A stretch of DNA of 64,000 nucleotides from Lactarius indigo (lineage: Eukaryota; Basidiomycota; Agaricomycetes; Russulales; Russulaceae), in contig JAFKAC010000019.1 in NCBI GenBank assembly GCA_025766275.1, forward strand, positions 310,001-374,000, read 5' to 3'. The notes under the pieces are model-generated. The model was not told the DNA's origin and did not search any database. It saw nothing but the letters and a program-made list of their open reading frames with translations. Of the stretch, positions 1 to 12,566 are shown piece by piece. Within the stretch, counting starts at the first letter, position 1. Every line of letters begins with the position of its first letter. A program made the translations under genes and the position numbers.

Positions 1-774
1 CTTCGCATCGCATTTCGATCGGCTATATCTCCCTCTGATCGAATACACACACCTCCCGTAGCACGGGCCGTCCTTCCTACTCTCACCATTTTCGAACTCT
101 ACGGTGCTAGCGAGTATTTGGGAGACCTTGTTTCCCGAATCGACACCCCTCAACTGAACCTCGTCCGCATTGGTTTCCTGAATCAGTTTGATGATATTCA
201 AGTTGCGCAACTCTTCGAGTTCGTTGATCGCTCAGAAGACCCCGAGTTGTCCCTATTCAGACATGTCAATGTGACATTTTCGAGTCGCTGCGCCGCCTTC
301 CATATGGGTCTGCATCCTGAAAATTACGGAGATTGGGGCCCTCTTAGGATCCTCATCTCATGCCGAAGGTTTGATCGGCAATTTTCTCGCATAACCCAGG
401 TGTTCGGCCGATGTTCAGCTCTACTCTCCAATGTGGTCCATCTCAAACTTGTGGCCGAAGTCGAGGCCGATGAATTAGAAGATACAGATAACGTCGAATG
501 GCTGCACCTCCTCCGCCAATTCCCTGCTATGAAAACGCTACGTGTATCTCAGGAGCTCGCGGGGAGCGTTGCTCTTGCATTGGAAGACGTCGCCTCGGGC
601 TCCGAGACGGCCGCTGAAGTGTTGCCGGCTCTCGACTTGATTTGTTTAGCGGGTCAGCCGGTCTCATTTGTTGATGAGTTTGTCGCTGTTCGCCGGCTTT
701 CTGGTCTCCCTCTAACTGTCGTCGCCACGGAAGCGGAGTTTGACGAAAGACTCAAGTCCTACGCCGATGAATAA
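1..774 (+). CDS. F-box family protein, C-terminal part, truncated by window start
   Basis: Frame 1 is open from the first base to the TAA at 772-774, so the true start lies outside the window. The visible ~257 residues align by eye with the C-terminal half of the paralogue at 2656-4104: shared blocks are EYL-(G/E)-DLV, the run around FNQ or LNQF, a conserved W-L-LLR-F block, and the ending VAVRR-SGLP-TVV. This half is the variable substrate-side region in basidiomycete F-box proteins. The F-box itself would lie upstream and is not visible. Family assignment is by paralogy within the window. Confidence 0.7.
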   Translation, partial: LRIAFRSAISPSDRIHTPPVARAVLPTLTIFELYGASEYLGDLVSRIDTPQLNLVRIGFLNQFDDIQVAQLFEFVDRSEDPELSLFRHVNVTFSSRCAAFHMGLHPENYGDWGPLRILISCRRFDRQFSRITQVFGRCSALLSNVVHLKLVAEVEADELEDTDNVEWLHLLRQFPAMKTLRVSQELAGSVALALEDVASGSETAAEVLPALDLICLAGQPVSFVDEFVAVRRLSGLPLTVVATEAEFDERLKSYADE

Positions 775-2655
775 CCATACCAATCCCGTACTCTATAGCC
801 CGGGGTTCCATGACCCAACTGTTCTACTTATCCATCATAGTAGTTAGGAAACGACTACACACACAGATGCAAGAAAATATATTTTACTTTAAACTGTAGT
901 CGTGCGTTAATCCGAATTCAATGACCACGTGCCGTGATTGATCTTGAACTAAGAATCCCGGCAAGGTCGTCCTCAAAGACAGCACGACACAACAGGTTCC
1001 TAAACCTAGTCGAAGGGTTTGGGGCGGTTGTCCGTTGACATACGGAGCGACCGTGCCACTGTCATGGCCATGGTCGCTGACTTCAGGTTGCATCTTGTCA
1101 TATGTAAATAAATAAATAAATACATATTTTAACAAAACAGTGCGCATTCGCGCTGCTGTGGGAAAGGACAGTTATCAATAACTTCGTTGTCAACAATAGA
1201 ACGTTCCGTACCAGTTGCGTACTCGGCGTGGTGTTCTACGATCAATTTTTCCATCGGTCTTGAAATATGAATTCTGCGCGAGGACCCTGGTTGTCCATCA
1301 TCGACGGCGTTAGCACGGCGCTGCCAAATTCTACACACGAATGCTCTGCAAGGGTAAGCAAGTCCCACGATACAAATGTGCGAAAAAGGACGAGAGGAAG
1401 GTAACTTACTCACAGAGTCGCACTCGTCCACTTCAACTAAACCTCACATGTAGGAGCAGGAAATAGTGAGGGAATACACGGCCAGACACGGTTTCACAGT
1501 CATGGTCGTAGAGACTCGGACAGACTTCTCATACATTGACTCGGAAGCGGCGTAAATGCTGCCCAGTCGATTTTTTTTCCATCAGGGCCATAATCCACAA
1601 TGGTATCTCTCGGGTTGCGGTTGATGAATAGACAGTCCAGACACGGCAGAGGTCAACTAGGTGACAATGAATGGATGGGTGCTGCGCACTGGTGACCGGT
1701 GACCACGGACCACGGACGTTTTCCTCAACTTGTGCCGTGGGAAAAACTGCCCATCTTGGTTACAACCACAAGCCGTCCTCACGGAAACGGAGGTCTATTT
1801 GACGCCGAGATCAATGATCCCGTTGGCACTTGACACCAAGGCATTGGTTATAAGACCGCTTCCTGCTGGAGACCTCCATACGTACGGCGAGATGTCTCGA
1901 GGTCTGGGCCAGTCCAGATCCAGTTTATTCAGCAGACCCTTAGCCCTGGTTCACATGTTGGGTAATTGAGCAGCCAGATCCATCGTCTTTCCTCGTCGCC
2001 CCACCTAGACCACAAGGTGCTATCTACGAACCAGTGCAGCACCTTTCTGTGCCGCCTGGGTGCTTCCATTCAGTTGTCCTTTCTAAGCACATTTACACAC
2101 CACGCTTCGTTGCGGATCGCAACTTGACTGCCGTACATTCCCGAGTGGATTATTTCACTGACGGCGCATTGCTCTACAGTAAATGATATGTCCAGCGTAC
2201 TTCGCACCCACGAAAAGAATTTACCAAGTTGCAACTCTTATGCGGCGATGATGTTATGCTGTTGGACACGTTCCCTAATTCGCGGTGTACACGCATACTT
2301 CTATGCACTCACGGCGGCTGCACAGGAATTACGGCTGGTAGCGCCTGTACTAGTATAAGAGCAGCCGCTTCGTCCATAAAGCTTAATCCATATTCACTCT
2401 ATCAATGAGCTCTCACAGGTGTGTCTAAGGCCGTCACTTGCCATATCACCGACCAACTGTCTGCTTACTGGTCGTCAAATGTTAATCAGCGATCTCCCCG
2501 TCTCCTCGCTGAGCAATACACCTTGTGGAACTACTTCTCAAGACCCTCAGAAATGTCCGAAGATGAGAAAAATTGGTCAAAACCTCTGCAAGAAACGAGG
2601 GGATGTACTAGTACTGATCGAAGGTACATATTCCGGCTCCCATATGGCGATTGGA
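775..2655. other. Intergenic region, no supported gene
   Basis: Only short overlapping ORFs on both strands, none with recognisable domains or a convincing exon chain. A (TAAA)n microsatellite lies at 1105-1122. The last ~230 bases may hold an upstream exon or 5' leader of the following F-box gene, because the reading frame is open from about 2419. Confidence 0.5.
1105..1122. repeat. (TAAA)n microsatellite
   Basis: Four and a half perfect TAAA units in an AT-rich gap. Confidence 0.8.
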
Positions 2656-4104
2656 ATGAGTACTGACTTGTGTGGCGTAGATAAGAATTACCGACACACA
2701 ACGACAATCAACACGCTTCCGGACAACGTCTTGCTGGACATATTTGACTTCTGTCATCACCACACCCTCTTTCGCCCTGTATGGGGATGGCACAGACTAG
2801 TGCACGTGAGCCGAAGATGGCGACAAATCATATTTGCGTCACCACGCCGTCTTGATCTCCAAGTTCTCTGCACACACAGAACTCCCGTCAGAGAAGACCT
2901 GGGTTGCTGGCCAGCATTTCCAATTGTCATTAACGACGTCCTTCACAGCAACCTTACGCCTCATGAGGAAGATAATGTCATCGCCGCACTTGAGCACCCC
3001 GATCGTGTACGCCGTGTCCAGCTTCGTGCGATAGGCTCGCAGTTGGGGAAGGTGGCCGCAATGATGCAGGATTCGTTTCCAGTGCTGACACATCTACGAC
3101 TTTCGTCCAAAGATGAGAATGTTCCAGTCCTCGATGATGGTTTCTTGGGTGGATCTGCCCCGTGTCTACAAGAAGTCGACTTGGACGGTATTCCCATTCC
3201 ATCGTTACCAACACACGTTTCCTCGGCTACGTGCCTTGTCAGTCTCCGACTTTGCAATATTCCCAAGACAGATCCCATTTCACCGGAGGCGATGGTTCCT
3301 TGTCTGGCTGGATTGGCCCAGCTCAGAGATCTCCGGATTGAATTCCGATCGCCGACTCCTCGTCGCCTTGATCGAAGACGTCTGGCGGCACTCCAAACAA
3401 TGCCGCGGGTCGTCCTCTCCGCTCTCAACTCTTTTACATTCCGGGGTGTTTGCGAGTATCTGGAGGATCTCGTAGCCCAAATCGAAGCTCCTCGACTTGA
3501 CTCGATCAATATTAGGCTCTTCAATCAGCTCGTTGACCCCCAACTTCCCCAACTTCTCAAGTTTATCAAACGTTCAGAAAACAGCGAGCTTACCCGATTC
3601 GGACAAGCAGAGGTAACTTTTGGAAGTCACTCGGTGTCTTTCAGCCTTCGTCACGAAAGCCATTCGCATCGGCGTCCCATTACGACATCTATCTCATGTG
3701 AAGGGATAGCGTGGCAAGTTTCGCACGTAGCTCAGGTGGCCAACCAGTTTTCCACCATGCTCTCCGACGTAGCCCATCTCGCCATTACTCAGGTCGAACG
3801 AAATTGTCAACAGGAGGGTATGGACGACACCGAATGGTTGCAGCTCCTCCGCCCATTCACTGCCGTGAGGATGTTGCGCGTGTCTAGAGAGCTCACGGGG
3901 TACGTTGCTCTTGCACTTGAAGACGTCACCAAGGATATGGTCGCCGAAGTGTTGCCAGCCCTTGACTTGCTTTGTTTGGTGGGCCAGCCGGTATCGTCGT
4001 CATCCGTTAAGAAGTTCGTCGCAGTTCGCCGGTACTCTGGTCTCCCTGTAACTGTCGTCAACGACCCCTGGCAGTTCTACAGGAGAGTCCACCCAAGCAA
4101 TTAG
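2656..4104 (+). CDS. F-box protein (solitary paralogue)
   Basis: An F-box motif lies near the N terminus: LPDNVLLDIFDF, then W-LVHVSRRWRQIIFASPR, the classic L-P-x-E/N-hydrophobic pattern ending in the W-R-I-F-x-S-P block, at residues ~17-60. F-box proteins bind Skp1 and bring substrates to SCF ubiquitin ligases. The remaining ~420 residues contain leucine-rich stretches typical of fungal F-box/LRR-like proteins, but no counted repeats. The start is uncertain: the frame is open back to 2419 and an in-frame ATG also sits at 2479 and 2644. I chose 2656 as the ATG nearest the F-box. In the tandem pair downstream an intron sits just before the F-box, so an upstream exon is possible here too. Substrate unknown. 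Confidence 0.75.
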   Translation: MSTDLCGVDKNYRHTTTINTLPDNVLLDIFDFCHHHTLFRPVWGWHRLVHVSRRWRQIIFASPRRLDLQVLCTHRTPVREDLGCWPAFPIVINDVLHSNLTPHEEDNVIAALEHPDRVRRVQLRAIGSQLGKVAAMMQDSFPVLTHLRLSSKDENVPVLDDGFLGGSAPCLQEVDLDGIPIPSLPTHVSSATCLVSLRLCNIPKTDPISPEAMVPCLAGLAQLRDLRIEFRSPTPRRLDRRRLAALQTMPRVVLSALNSFTFRGVCEYLEDLVAQIEAPRLDSINIRLFNQLVDPQLPQLLKFIKRSENSELTRFGQAEVTFGSHSVSFSLRHESHSHRRPITTSISCEGIAWQVSHVAQVANQFSTMLSDVAHLAITQVERNCQQEGMDDTEWLQLLRPFTAVRMLRVSRELTGYVALALEDVTKDMVAEVLPALDLLCLVGQPVSSSSVKKFVAVRRYSGLPVTVVNDPWQFYRRVHPSN

Positions 4105-7100
4105 GATAATGTCATGTACCGGTTATTTACTGTAAAGACCACGTCCTCGCTAGGTTTGAAACAATATTATTTTACCTCTTAGTCTTCGATTACTGATCAC
4201 GTATAACCCTATGGTTGATGACGGAAAATACCATTCATGCTTTTACTTTCGTTCTAACAATCTCCGTCTGCGTCTGGTCCCACTTCTGGGCTTGATCGAG
4301 CTTGATCCTTCAAATCCTAAGGCGCAAATAGATCAGTCACTTCGTTATGCGTAATGCGGCACCCATACATCACCGAGACGAGATTACACGAGTTCCTTTG
4401 TTAGACGATTGTCTCCGCTTCTGGGCCAGACCTCACCGTAGACGGACCATCATTTGGGCCTTCGTCCTGTTTATATTGACGACGAACTCGCTGCCGTCAT
4501 TCCATGTCTGCTCGGCGTCCACCAGACGGCGCTGGTTGGCGCTGGGCTCAGGTACTGCATTCAAACAGACCGCATAAGTCTCCTTCTATCATAGTGAAAT
4601 GCAAGATAAAATGCAGTGTCAGGTTATTACGTCATGCATATGAAAAAACAGACACAAATAAAGACCGCCAGCCACCAAGCGATCCGGGTTCTCGTTGCCC
4701 CGTACGACAGTGACACAAAAGTTGTAAACCCGACTAAGCTCCGTGCAAAAAGAATGTCGCCCCATTTTCCGGACAACCATCGGTAGTTTTGTGAAAGGTG
4801 CGAACAACCCACACCACCTGAGATGCACCTGAACGGTCCTACTATGGCAACCCCAGTCTAGCAAATGGGAGTCGAGCGCTCCCCGCAACTCAGTGACCAG
4901 ATCTCACCTTATTTCTCGAGGTCCAAATAAAATTAATCCGTTTCTCCGGACGATGGACTCATGACGCACCTCATTCGGTGGTGAAGGTACTTCGCATGTC
5001 GGTCAATGCGATACATTCTATACTGATATGTTAGCGTGCCAACATGCAGGACCTTTGCCGGCCACGCAATTTCTTCGCAGTTTCTTCGCTATCGCACGAC
5101 TTAGAAATGGCGCTGGGATCCTGAAGCGGGTCATCACAACGAGCGTCTTTTCCACCGCTATCCTTGTGCCCCATTTTCATTTCTACGGGTGTTTGTAAGT
5201 TAACCTTCATCGTTGACTGGAAGCTCAGGAACTTGTCTGTCCTTTCCCCCCATTGCATCGCGAGTAACGATCCCGCCCGGCGCTGAATCTTCTGAATCCT
5301 GGTGACCTTGTTTGGCTCATGCACGTACCTCCTCCTGAGGATTTTCGCACCACGACGCGTTCTTCTTACACAGAATGCAAAAAGCGGATCCTGTGAAGAA
5401 CATAGACACTTACGGGGAAAGCGAATGCGTCAGCTAGACTCTCAGTGCCATCTCTCCAGCGCACGATCTTCTACCCATTCAAGGTGCTGTTGATCAGACC
5501 TAACTTGTTATATACCTCTCGGTTGTGTATAGTCATATCTTGCCTGTCTCCTTCGACACTTTCCATCTCGCCTGACAGCCTCGCTTTCACTGCGCTGGGC
5601 CTCGGAACTGCTCTTGTCGGTGTTTCCGAGCTTTTCGTTCTTGCATCCGTATCTTCGAGTCCTCAATCCGCGATGCGAGTTTTCTCCCGCAGAGAGACGC
5701 CTGGGCGCTTCTATGGTCCATGCGCCGATGCCGGTAAAGGCATTTTATGGCTGGGCTGGTCGCCCTCTCCTTTAGTATGCCTTTGTTCATTTCCCCCAGG
5801 TATACGTCCAACTTGAGGCCGGAGCTATTCGTAACAGAGCTACTCGATGGGCACCAACCTGACTTACTCTAGCGGAGAGTGCGGGCCAAACCATTATCCG
5901 CTTACTGACGAGCGCCGCGTTCCCATTGTTTACTATACGAATGTTCATTTCCGTAGGCATCACGTATGCGTCCAATTCTCTTGGGAAATTGTGGCGCTTC
6001 TCGTACCAACGCTGTTCTTGTTCTACAAGTATGGCTTGCACATCTCCATCTGGAGCTCGTTCGCGGCCTGCACCAGTGCCAAAGTCGCTAAGAGGAAAGG
6101 GGCAGACACCACGGGAAGCTCGATAGTAGACTATGTAGAAGCCGCCGACAATCCCATTGTGCCCAATAGCGGACTTTCATACCGTTGTGAAGATCGCCAG
6201 CATCGAGCGAGCCCTTGTGCCGCTGTCATATAGTTGTATTTCTTCGTATTGGCGCGTACTTCAATTGGTGAGTGATCCGGAAAGGTAACGATAGAACAAT
6301 GAAAGCACCGTCTCATTCGCGAGAGAACCACTATACGATCACGGCATCCCCCAAACAAGAGCTGTTTGACGGCCGCAATTGATCATGTAATGGGAGTTGT
6401 GTTGCCGCGGCTTTATGACCACTCGCCCGGACGCTGCATGGGGCATTGTCTTATTGTCTTAATCCGTCGAATATTCAGGCTTGGCGTAGGAGTAAATCTT
6501 GGTTCATAGTGTGGCGATCTGCTCCCCCTTTGTGGCGCGCATATCGTCTGTGGCGCATTCTTTTGTCCAAGATTTGCGGCACTTAGAAAATGGAAGAAGT
6601 GCACTACATTGGTTACCATGGAGAGAATATAGTGCTTTTGGCGACCCATTGCTGTGTCATTAATAAGGTCATTTCAAGTTGTGTGACTGCCTCGGCCCAA
6701 GTGTCATATCCGAGTCCGCCGGTGTAGAGGAGGCAGAGGACTGAACATGGGACTGAAAGAACAAAGATTTTATGCCAGCCGGAGACACGGGTGCTACCCC
6801 ACCTCGAACGTTTGATCCCCTGACGTCCAACACTGAGTCCTTTACTTTTGAGCTTGTTGTGTAGAGCGCTTGTGCTCCTTGGTGCTACAAAGGCCAGATC
6901 CGAAACTACGGGCCTCCCTTGTCTTCAGTCTATTTACGGACTACAATACCTCACCAGCCATGACCCAAGAAGAGACCCATCCTCGATTCAAAAAAATATC
7001 GGTTACAATAGGGACCCTTACAGTCCTTGTTACGATAAACTTTTGGCAGACAAAAGGCAAGGGGATGGCGGGACCGGATTCCCGAACCGCGGGTGGGGGG

Positions 7101-7980
7101 GGCGAGGGGGGGCCGGTGGCTGAACGAAAAATTCCGACCTTCCTAATTAGGACGTGATTCGCCTTCGGGCGCCAATTGGGGCGTCGTCTTGACAAAAGGG
7201 CTTGACTATCGGAACAATAGCCGCGGCGAACAAGTACCTTTTCGAGGTATGTCCTCGAAGTGAAGAAACTCTGAATCGGTCTTACAGTGTGATCACTTTA
7301 TGTGTGGTCACCAATCTAGGGTCCTCATTGGGATACATTGTTCACCCCATCTATGTCCGAGCCACCTGTGTCCGAGGGACCGCTCAAATCATCATGAAGT
7401 CGCCCAAGTGCTTGGCCCAACGACGAAAACTTGAAGTAAACCTCTGAACAGAGGTTCAGCTGTACTTGAATAACTCGAGCTCAACTCGTGATTTGTTCGC
7501 AGTCCGTGCGCAAGAGTATCGTCAATTGACATAGCAGTGCCAACAAAATCCCACGAGAAGCGTGAGTCTGGGGATCTGGAGTAGTAACTCGAACGCAGGC
7601 CGAATCCTGATTCGGAAGAGTCTATGAGCCATCGGCCACGGTTCTCTGGTCGCATGTATTTTGCCGGGGAAGCGGCACTTGACTCGGAATTACGATTTTT
7701 TTAAAAAAGAACCGCGATTGGGTGGTTCGTGACCGGGGCCGAACCCTAACTTGGTAACCCCGCCCACAACAATGTTCCAACTCATGCCACTGGTAATAAC
7801 GTTCGTTCGGTAAAATGCATACTGACTCGCCAAATGGTGTACAAGGCGTCCCAATGGTCCAATGGTGTGTCCTCAGTATGCTTTCCGATAGGAGTTTATA
7901 CCGGAGTACCACGGCTGTGCCCTTTCTGTAGCTAAGGGCTACTCAGGACAGAGACGAGCCATCAGAGAAGCCTACCACTG
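4105..7980. other. Long intergenic region, no supported gene
   Basis: About 3.9 kb with only short ORFs. Between 5445 and 6240 several hydrophobic stretches occur in two plus-strand frames, which could be remains of a multi-exon membrane protein, but I could not build a consistent exon chain or recognise a family. A G-rich run lies at about 7090-7120. From about 7700 onward the sequence is the first copy of a duplicated promoter block (see the DUF3455 genes). Confidence 0.45.
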
Positions 7981-7986
7981 CAATAC

Positions 7987-7994
7987 TATAAAAG
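7987..7994 (+). promoter_or_regulatory. TATA box of first DUF3455 gene
   Basis: TATAAAAG lies 77 nt before the ATG. The surrounding ~300 nt (including a block reading GAAGGGACCTCAT shortly downstream) recur before the second DUF3455 gene, which supports this as a real, co-duplicated promoter. Confidence 0.65.
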
Positions 7995-8063
7995 CCATGT
8001 ATAACCTGAAGGGACCTCATCAAAATCAATCCGCCTTCACTCCCCTTTGACCATCAACTTGCC

Positions 8064-8925
8064 ATGTTCGTTCTGTCATTCCTTCCGCTTCTCCTAGCCA
8101 CAGCGGGCCTGGCGGCACCTTCCCACAGAGCAACAAATACCAACGTTCCTGCCTCTGTTCTTACTCAAATTCTACCCCAAGGCCAGCAGCAACTTGTCGC
8201 TCCGAATGACCTGCCAAGCTTCGTCACGTTAGGCGTCGGAAATCAGAACTATACCTGTTCAGCCTCCGGAAACTACACGTGAGTCGTGGTTTTACTGTCG
8301 CGACGATAAACCTGAAAGACATTGTGTAGGTCTACTGGGGCCGTTGTCCAGGTGTTCGACGTATCTACCCTCTTTCCTGGACCTGAGTTCGAGAACATTG
8401 AACAGGATGCATTCATTGCCTGGGCGTGGGACCCGCGCACCAACCCCTATGACCAAGACTTAGCCCAGGAGTTCCAGGCCAAGTTTAAAGTTCCAGTTCT
8501 TGGGCAACACTACTTTATTGCGAACCCCGATAAATCCTTAGCACCCGTTTGGGACTTCAGAGCCGATGGAGCAACCAAGGGCAACCAGGACGCTATCATT
8601 GTTGCGGCAGTAGCTGGTGATATCCCGCCACCAGATGGTCCTCCAAACGTTGACTGGGTGGAGCTGACAAACAAGTCTGGCAAACTCGCAAGCAAAGTCT
8701 TCCGTGTCAACACCATTGCAGGAGACCCGCCCCAGACGGTAAGTATTTCCCGATGTGGGCTGGTAGTGTGCGACTAAGCGTTGGCCTTGTAGTGTCAGCC
8801 CGGATCACCCGATATTCAGGTCAAGTTTACCTGCAAGTATTGTAAGTGTTCACCCCTCGATGCCGAAATGGGTCTCGATTGCTAATCTATCTATGCCCGT
8901 AGTCCTCTATGGTAGTCAGGTCTAA
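8064..8925 (+). CDS. DUF3455 secreted protein, copy 1 (4 exons)
   Basis: Exons 8064-8278, 8330-8738, 8793-8841 and 8903-8925 join in frame using GTGAGT, GTAAGT and GTAAGT donors and AG acceptors, with introns of 51, 54 and 61 nt. The product is ~231 residues. It starts with a signal peptide (hydrophobic core LSFLPLLLATAGLAA). Family hallmarks follow: GVGNQNYTCS, then a GAVVQVFD block, GQHYF, VWDF near mid-protein, VDWVEL, KVFRVNT with GDPP, a CQPG motif after the second intron, and a terminal FLYG. DUF3455 proteins are small secreted fungal and bacterial proteins of unknown function, often mislabelled malate dehydrogenase. The copy at 11657 has the same intron positions, so the two arose by tandem duplication. 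Confidence 0.88.
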
Positions 8926-11573
8926 GTTTGGACGCCGTGTGGCAGCGCTACATTCTTTTGTTTACATTCACTTCCACGCCAAGAGCGTTTTGCCTTCCTC
9001 TCCCAGCGTCCCCGGCTTTCGGTCAAAGTGCACCGGAAATGGATTGTTAGGAGTACTACTCATTAGAGACTCGTATCTCCTTTAATAAATTGATCGTCGT
9101 TCATTCCACCAAATTCCCGTAGCAGCGAATCTCTAGGAAATGGTCACTGTCATCGCTCGAATGGATGACGTTTAACACAGCGTACTACAGCAGACACGAT
9201 ATAATTAAGATCGGAGACCAGTAACAAAACAAGTCAGTTTGCGCTGATTAGACCGAACGTGATCCTCAGAACACGAGCCCCGCATTATACCAACAACCCC
9301 TGATCTGCGTTTTAGCGATCTTTGGTCTATTCCAGAATAGGATGCCGGAAGGTCGTAGAATGGCGTGTCAACATACTTGCTTCTGAAAGCACTTCCCCGC
9401 GGCTCCTCAAATTCGTTGAGGATCCTGAACCGCAGGCATGAGAAGTATCGCAATGCCTCCGAGCTGATTCATAATCTGACGGACACCCAGCTCCCTGAAC
9501 AACAGGAAAAGGGTTTCATTCAAGCAGCGGATGATTGTTTGGCACGGCCCGCGGTGAAACCAAGGGTGACACCGCTGCCATCCAGTAGGTAGTTTATAGT
9601 GGCCTGAAGCGAAGAAGAAGATGACAAACATGACTGCGTGGTCAGCAGGCCGGGGCGATCTTCCCCATCACAGCCATTGACCGTATCGCGCTTTCATAAT
9701 TCACCTTCCAGCGTTCAAGTTTCCAGAAAATGCCTATCACTAACGTCAGACATTTATCAGGAGGAAATCGTACCACTGTTTTAGGGGACGAAGATACTAC
9801 AGATGCAGGAACCAAATACCACAACGCTAGGGAGGGAGGCACTGGTGCCAAAGCCGATAAAAATTGGGCCGTTATTCGCGATCATGATGGTTACGATGGA
9901 CAAGGTAATAGTAGATGCGGATGAAGACCAAAGGAATCGCCTCGGACACTGCACACGGTCAGAAGTCAGATATCTTGCTTTTGGGGGAAGACAGGTGGTA
10001 CAAGTCCTCATGCAAATGGGACCATACGGGACTCAGACAAAGAGCTAGATTGGTTCTATCAACAGCATGTGGTGGAACTTGGAAGATACTGATAGCGCTG
10101 GGGGTGGCTTGGAACAGAACAAGCGCCTGCCACCACCGTAAACACTCGCCGCCTCTCACGTTCTCATGGGAAGTCGCAAGGATTCCTCTTGACTATGACA
10201 GGACGAGCTAGGACACCATTTGGGAGAACATTTATTGTTACATGCTGTCTACTAATCTGGCCTTTTCAACCCAGAGGATGGGCAATCGCGACGGGTACTA
10301 TGCAGAATACTATATGACACAGTTTCCGCCACTACGCGGTGTGAAACCCGATCCTCGGATCTTCAAACCTGAGTCGGAGAGACGCTGGGAAACGGATCGT
10401 TGATGATTATGCGGTCAAACCTAGCGCAGCTGACAAATACATGAAATCTGTTGTAACGACGCATGCGCACAAATCGGGGGCTAGCAGCTCTTGAAAAAAT
10501 TATTAGAGGTACAGTCATGGTACAGCACTAGCGCGAGGCTAATTGAGAGGTTTGTTGAGTAACCTGGCCTTTTCCAGTACCAATTCCCAGTGCCGCCCAA
10601 ATTGAATTTCCGCATGGACAATGCCGAAGACCTGGTCCTGTCGAATTCGAATTACAATATTGTAACCTACCATCCACCTAAACTTGCAGCCATGAAAAGA
10701 CCTATCTACCTTGATGTGAAATATATATATAATAGGGTCCTCTACAATCCTTGTTGCGGACTGTTTTTCGGAGCACTTTCACGCTTGCGATGTCATGCCG
10801 ACAAGCATCACAGTTCCTCATATATGTAAGCGTATATGTAGACAACAGCTTTATTTCCGAATGACCGCGGTAACTTTTCGGCATCGAAGCGCCTGTCTAG
10901 ATTGCATACGGTTGCTCTATTTGTAATTCCCAACCTCGCAAGTGTCTCATCATGCAAGTCTCTCTCTTCACTGGCAACAGTGCCGGTGTGTCCGAGGGAT
11001 CGCTCAGATGAAATCATACGTCATGTACTGGGTGCCCTGACAAAAATCACAGTCTCTACAGAGGTCCACCTCGACGCCTTAAGTAGAATATTTCTTCGCA
11101 ACTCAACAAGGAATTTATGCACAAGAATATCGCTGCCGATCATCATGGCCACACTGGAGCTGCGATCAAATGGCGGTCTCTTTTTGAATCCCGGCTCATA
11201 GGCCGTAGACTTAGGCAGGTCGCAGCACGAATACACTGCTGAATGAGAAAACATATCACTAAGCCCCCTGGCAATAATAAATTGCAAGAATGTGAGATTA
11301 AGTGGTGGTTGGTGACCGGTGACTGGTCACGGTAATCATAACCAGCGGCCGAAACCTAGCTTGATATCCTCGCTCGACCCACAGCGTACCTCACTTAAAA
11401 ACCCATTTAGGGTAAGTATTCCGGGCCACATAACAGGGATGAAGACCAATCATCCACAAAAATAGGCCGAAGTACCACGGCGGAGCAATTTCCCGGGCCG
11501 TAGCTAAGGACTGATCAGGACTGAGATGAGCTATCAACAATACGCCAAGAAACCTACCACTACAATTATCGGC
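8926..11573. other. Intergenic region between the two DUF3455 genes
   Basis: About 2.6 kb. Many short ORFs on both strands, none with a recognisable domain. The stretch 9900-10830 contains fragments that look coding-like in alternating frames and could be a decayed gene, but I cannot name it. The last ~300 nt are the second copy of the duplicated DUF3455 promoter. Confidence 0.45.
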
Positions 11574-11581
11574 CATAAAAG
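11574..11581 (+). promoter_or_regulatory. TATA-like box of second DUF3455 gene
   Basis: CATAAAAG at the position equivalent to the TATAAAAG of copy 1, again followed by the GAAGGGACCTCAT block, 83 nt before the ATG. The first base of the box has diverged, which may change promoter strength. Confidence 0.55.
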
Positions 11582-11656
11582 TCACGTACAACATGAAGGG
11601 ACCTCATTCAATATCAACCCAACTTCACCCCCTTTCTACTGTCGGTGCAACTTGTC

Positions 11657-12566
11657 ATGCTCGCTCTGTCACTCCTTCCACTTCTTCTGGCCATACCGGG
11701 CTTTGCCATGCCTTCCCGCAGGAGCCAAGTCCCCGCATCTGCTCTGATTATACCCCCAAACCCAAGCCCAAACAAGGAGGGGCTTGTTGCGCCGGAAGAT
11801 GACCCGACCTTTGTCGGGACAATCTTCGGATTTCAGAACTTTACATGTTCAGAGAAAGGAACCTGGACGTGAGTCGTGGTCGCCTTGTCGTGTCTTCACG
11901 CTGACAAACCTGAACGACCTCGGGTAGGTCTGACGGGTTCGAAGGCCAGGTGCTCGATATATCTGTCATTTTCCCTGGAACCGAATTTCCGAATATTCAA
12001 AATGATATATTTATTGACTGGAATAACCACCCGAGCAGCGACCCCTTTGATCCGGTTTTTACCCAGCAAGTCCAGGACAAATATGGGATCCCACTTTCTG
12101 GCCAACACTACTTTGCTGAGGTTCCTGGTAATGGAGGGCCAGTCACGCACCAAGTTTTCGACTTCAGAAATAACGGGGCGACCGCAGGCAACCCGGACGC
12201 CATCGTTTTTGCGGATGCAACTATAGTTATGCCGGCACCAACTGGCCCTTCAGACGTAGACTGGCAGGAGATGACAGCCGTATCCGGAAAATTCGCGAGC
12301 AAAATCTTCCGTGTAAACACGAAATCGGGTGAGCGGGATGTGGGCGACTCGGTAAGCACTTCCCAATCTGCAACGGTGGAACACAACTGAATGTGGGCCT
12401 TTCAGTGCCAGCCCGGATACCCCGATGATATAGCCAAGTTTACCGCGCAGCTTTGTGAGTGTCCAGCCCCTGGTGGAGAAATGGACCCTGACAAGTTTGC
12501 TTGTTAATCTATCCACACTTTTTAGGGTTCTATGGTGGCCAAATTGCCTTCCGTAGATCTGGCTAA
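11657..12566 (+). CDS. DUF3455 secreted protein, copy 2 (4 exons)
   Basis: Exons 11657-11868, 11928-12351, 12406-12454 and 12526-12566 join in frame at the same phases as copy 1 (phases 2, 0 and 1). The protein has a signal peptide (LALSLLPLLLAIPGFA), an FGFQNFTCS block, GQHYF, a VFDF block, VDWQEM, KIFRVNT, CQPGYPDD and the family-typical WFYGG near the C terminus. It is somewhat longer than copy 1 at the C terminus (ending RRSG). Both copies keep all hallmarks and an open frame, so both are probably functional. Function unknown. Confidence 0.88.

Noticed and set aside
5445..6233. Possible multi-pass membrane protein
   Set aside because: Hydrophobic stretches are in different frames and could not be linked by plausible introns; no family recognised.
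7060..7125. G-rich run as G-quadruplex regulatory element
   Set aside because: Single low-complexity run with no gene nearby; nothing supports a function.
9900..10830. Possible decayed gene between the DUF3455 copies
   Set aside because: Fragments do not match any family I know and frames change without intron signals.
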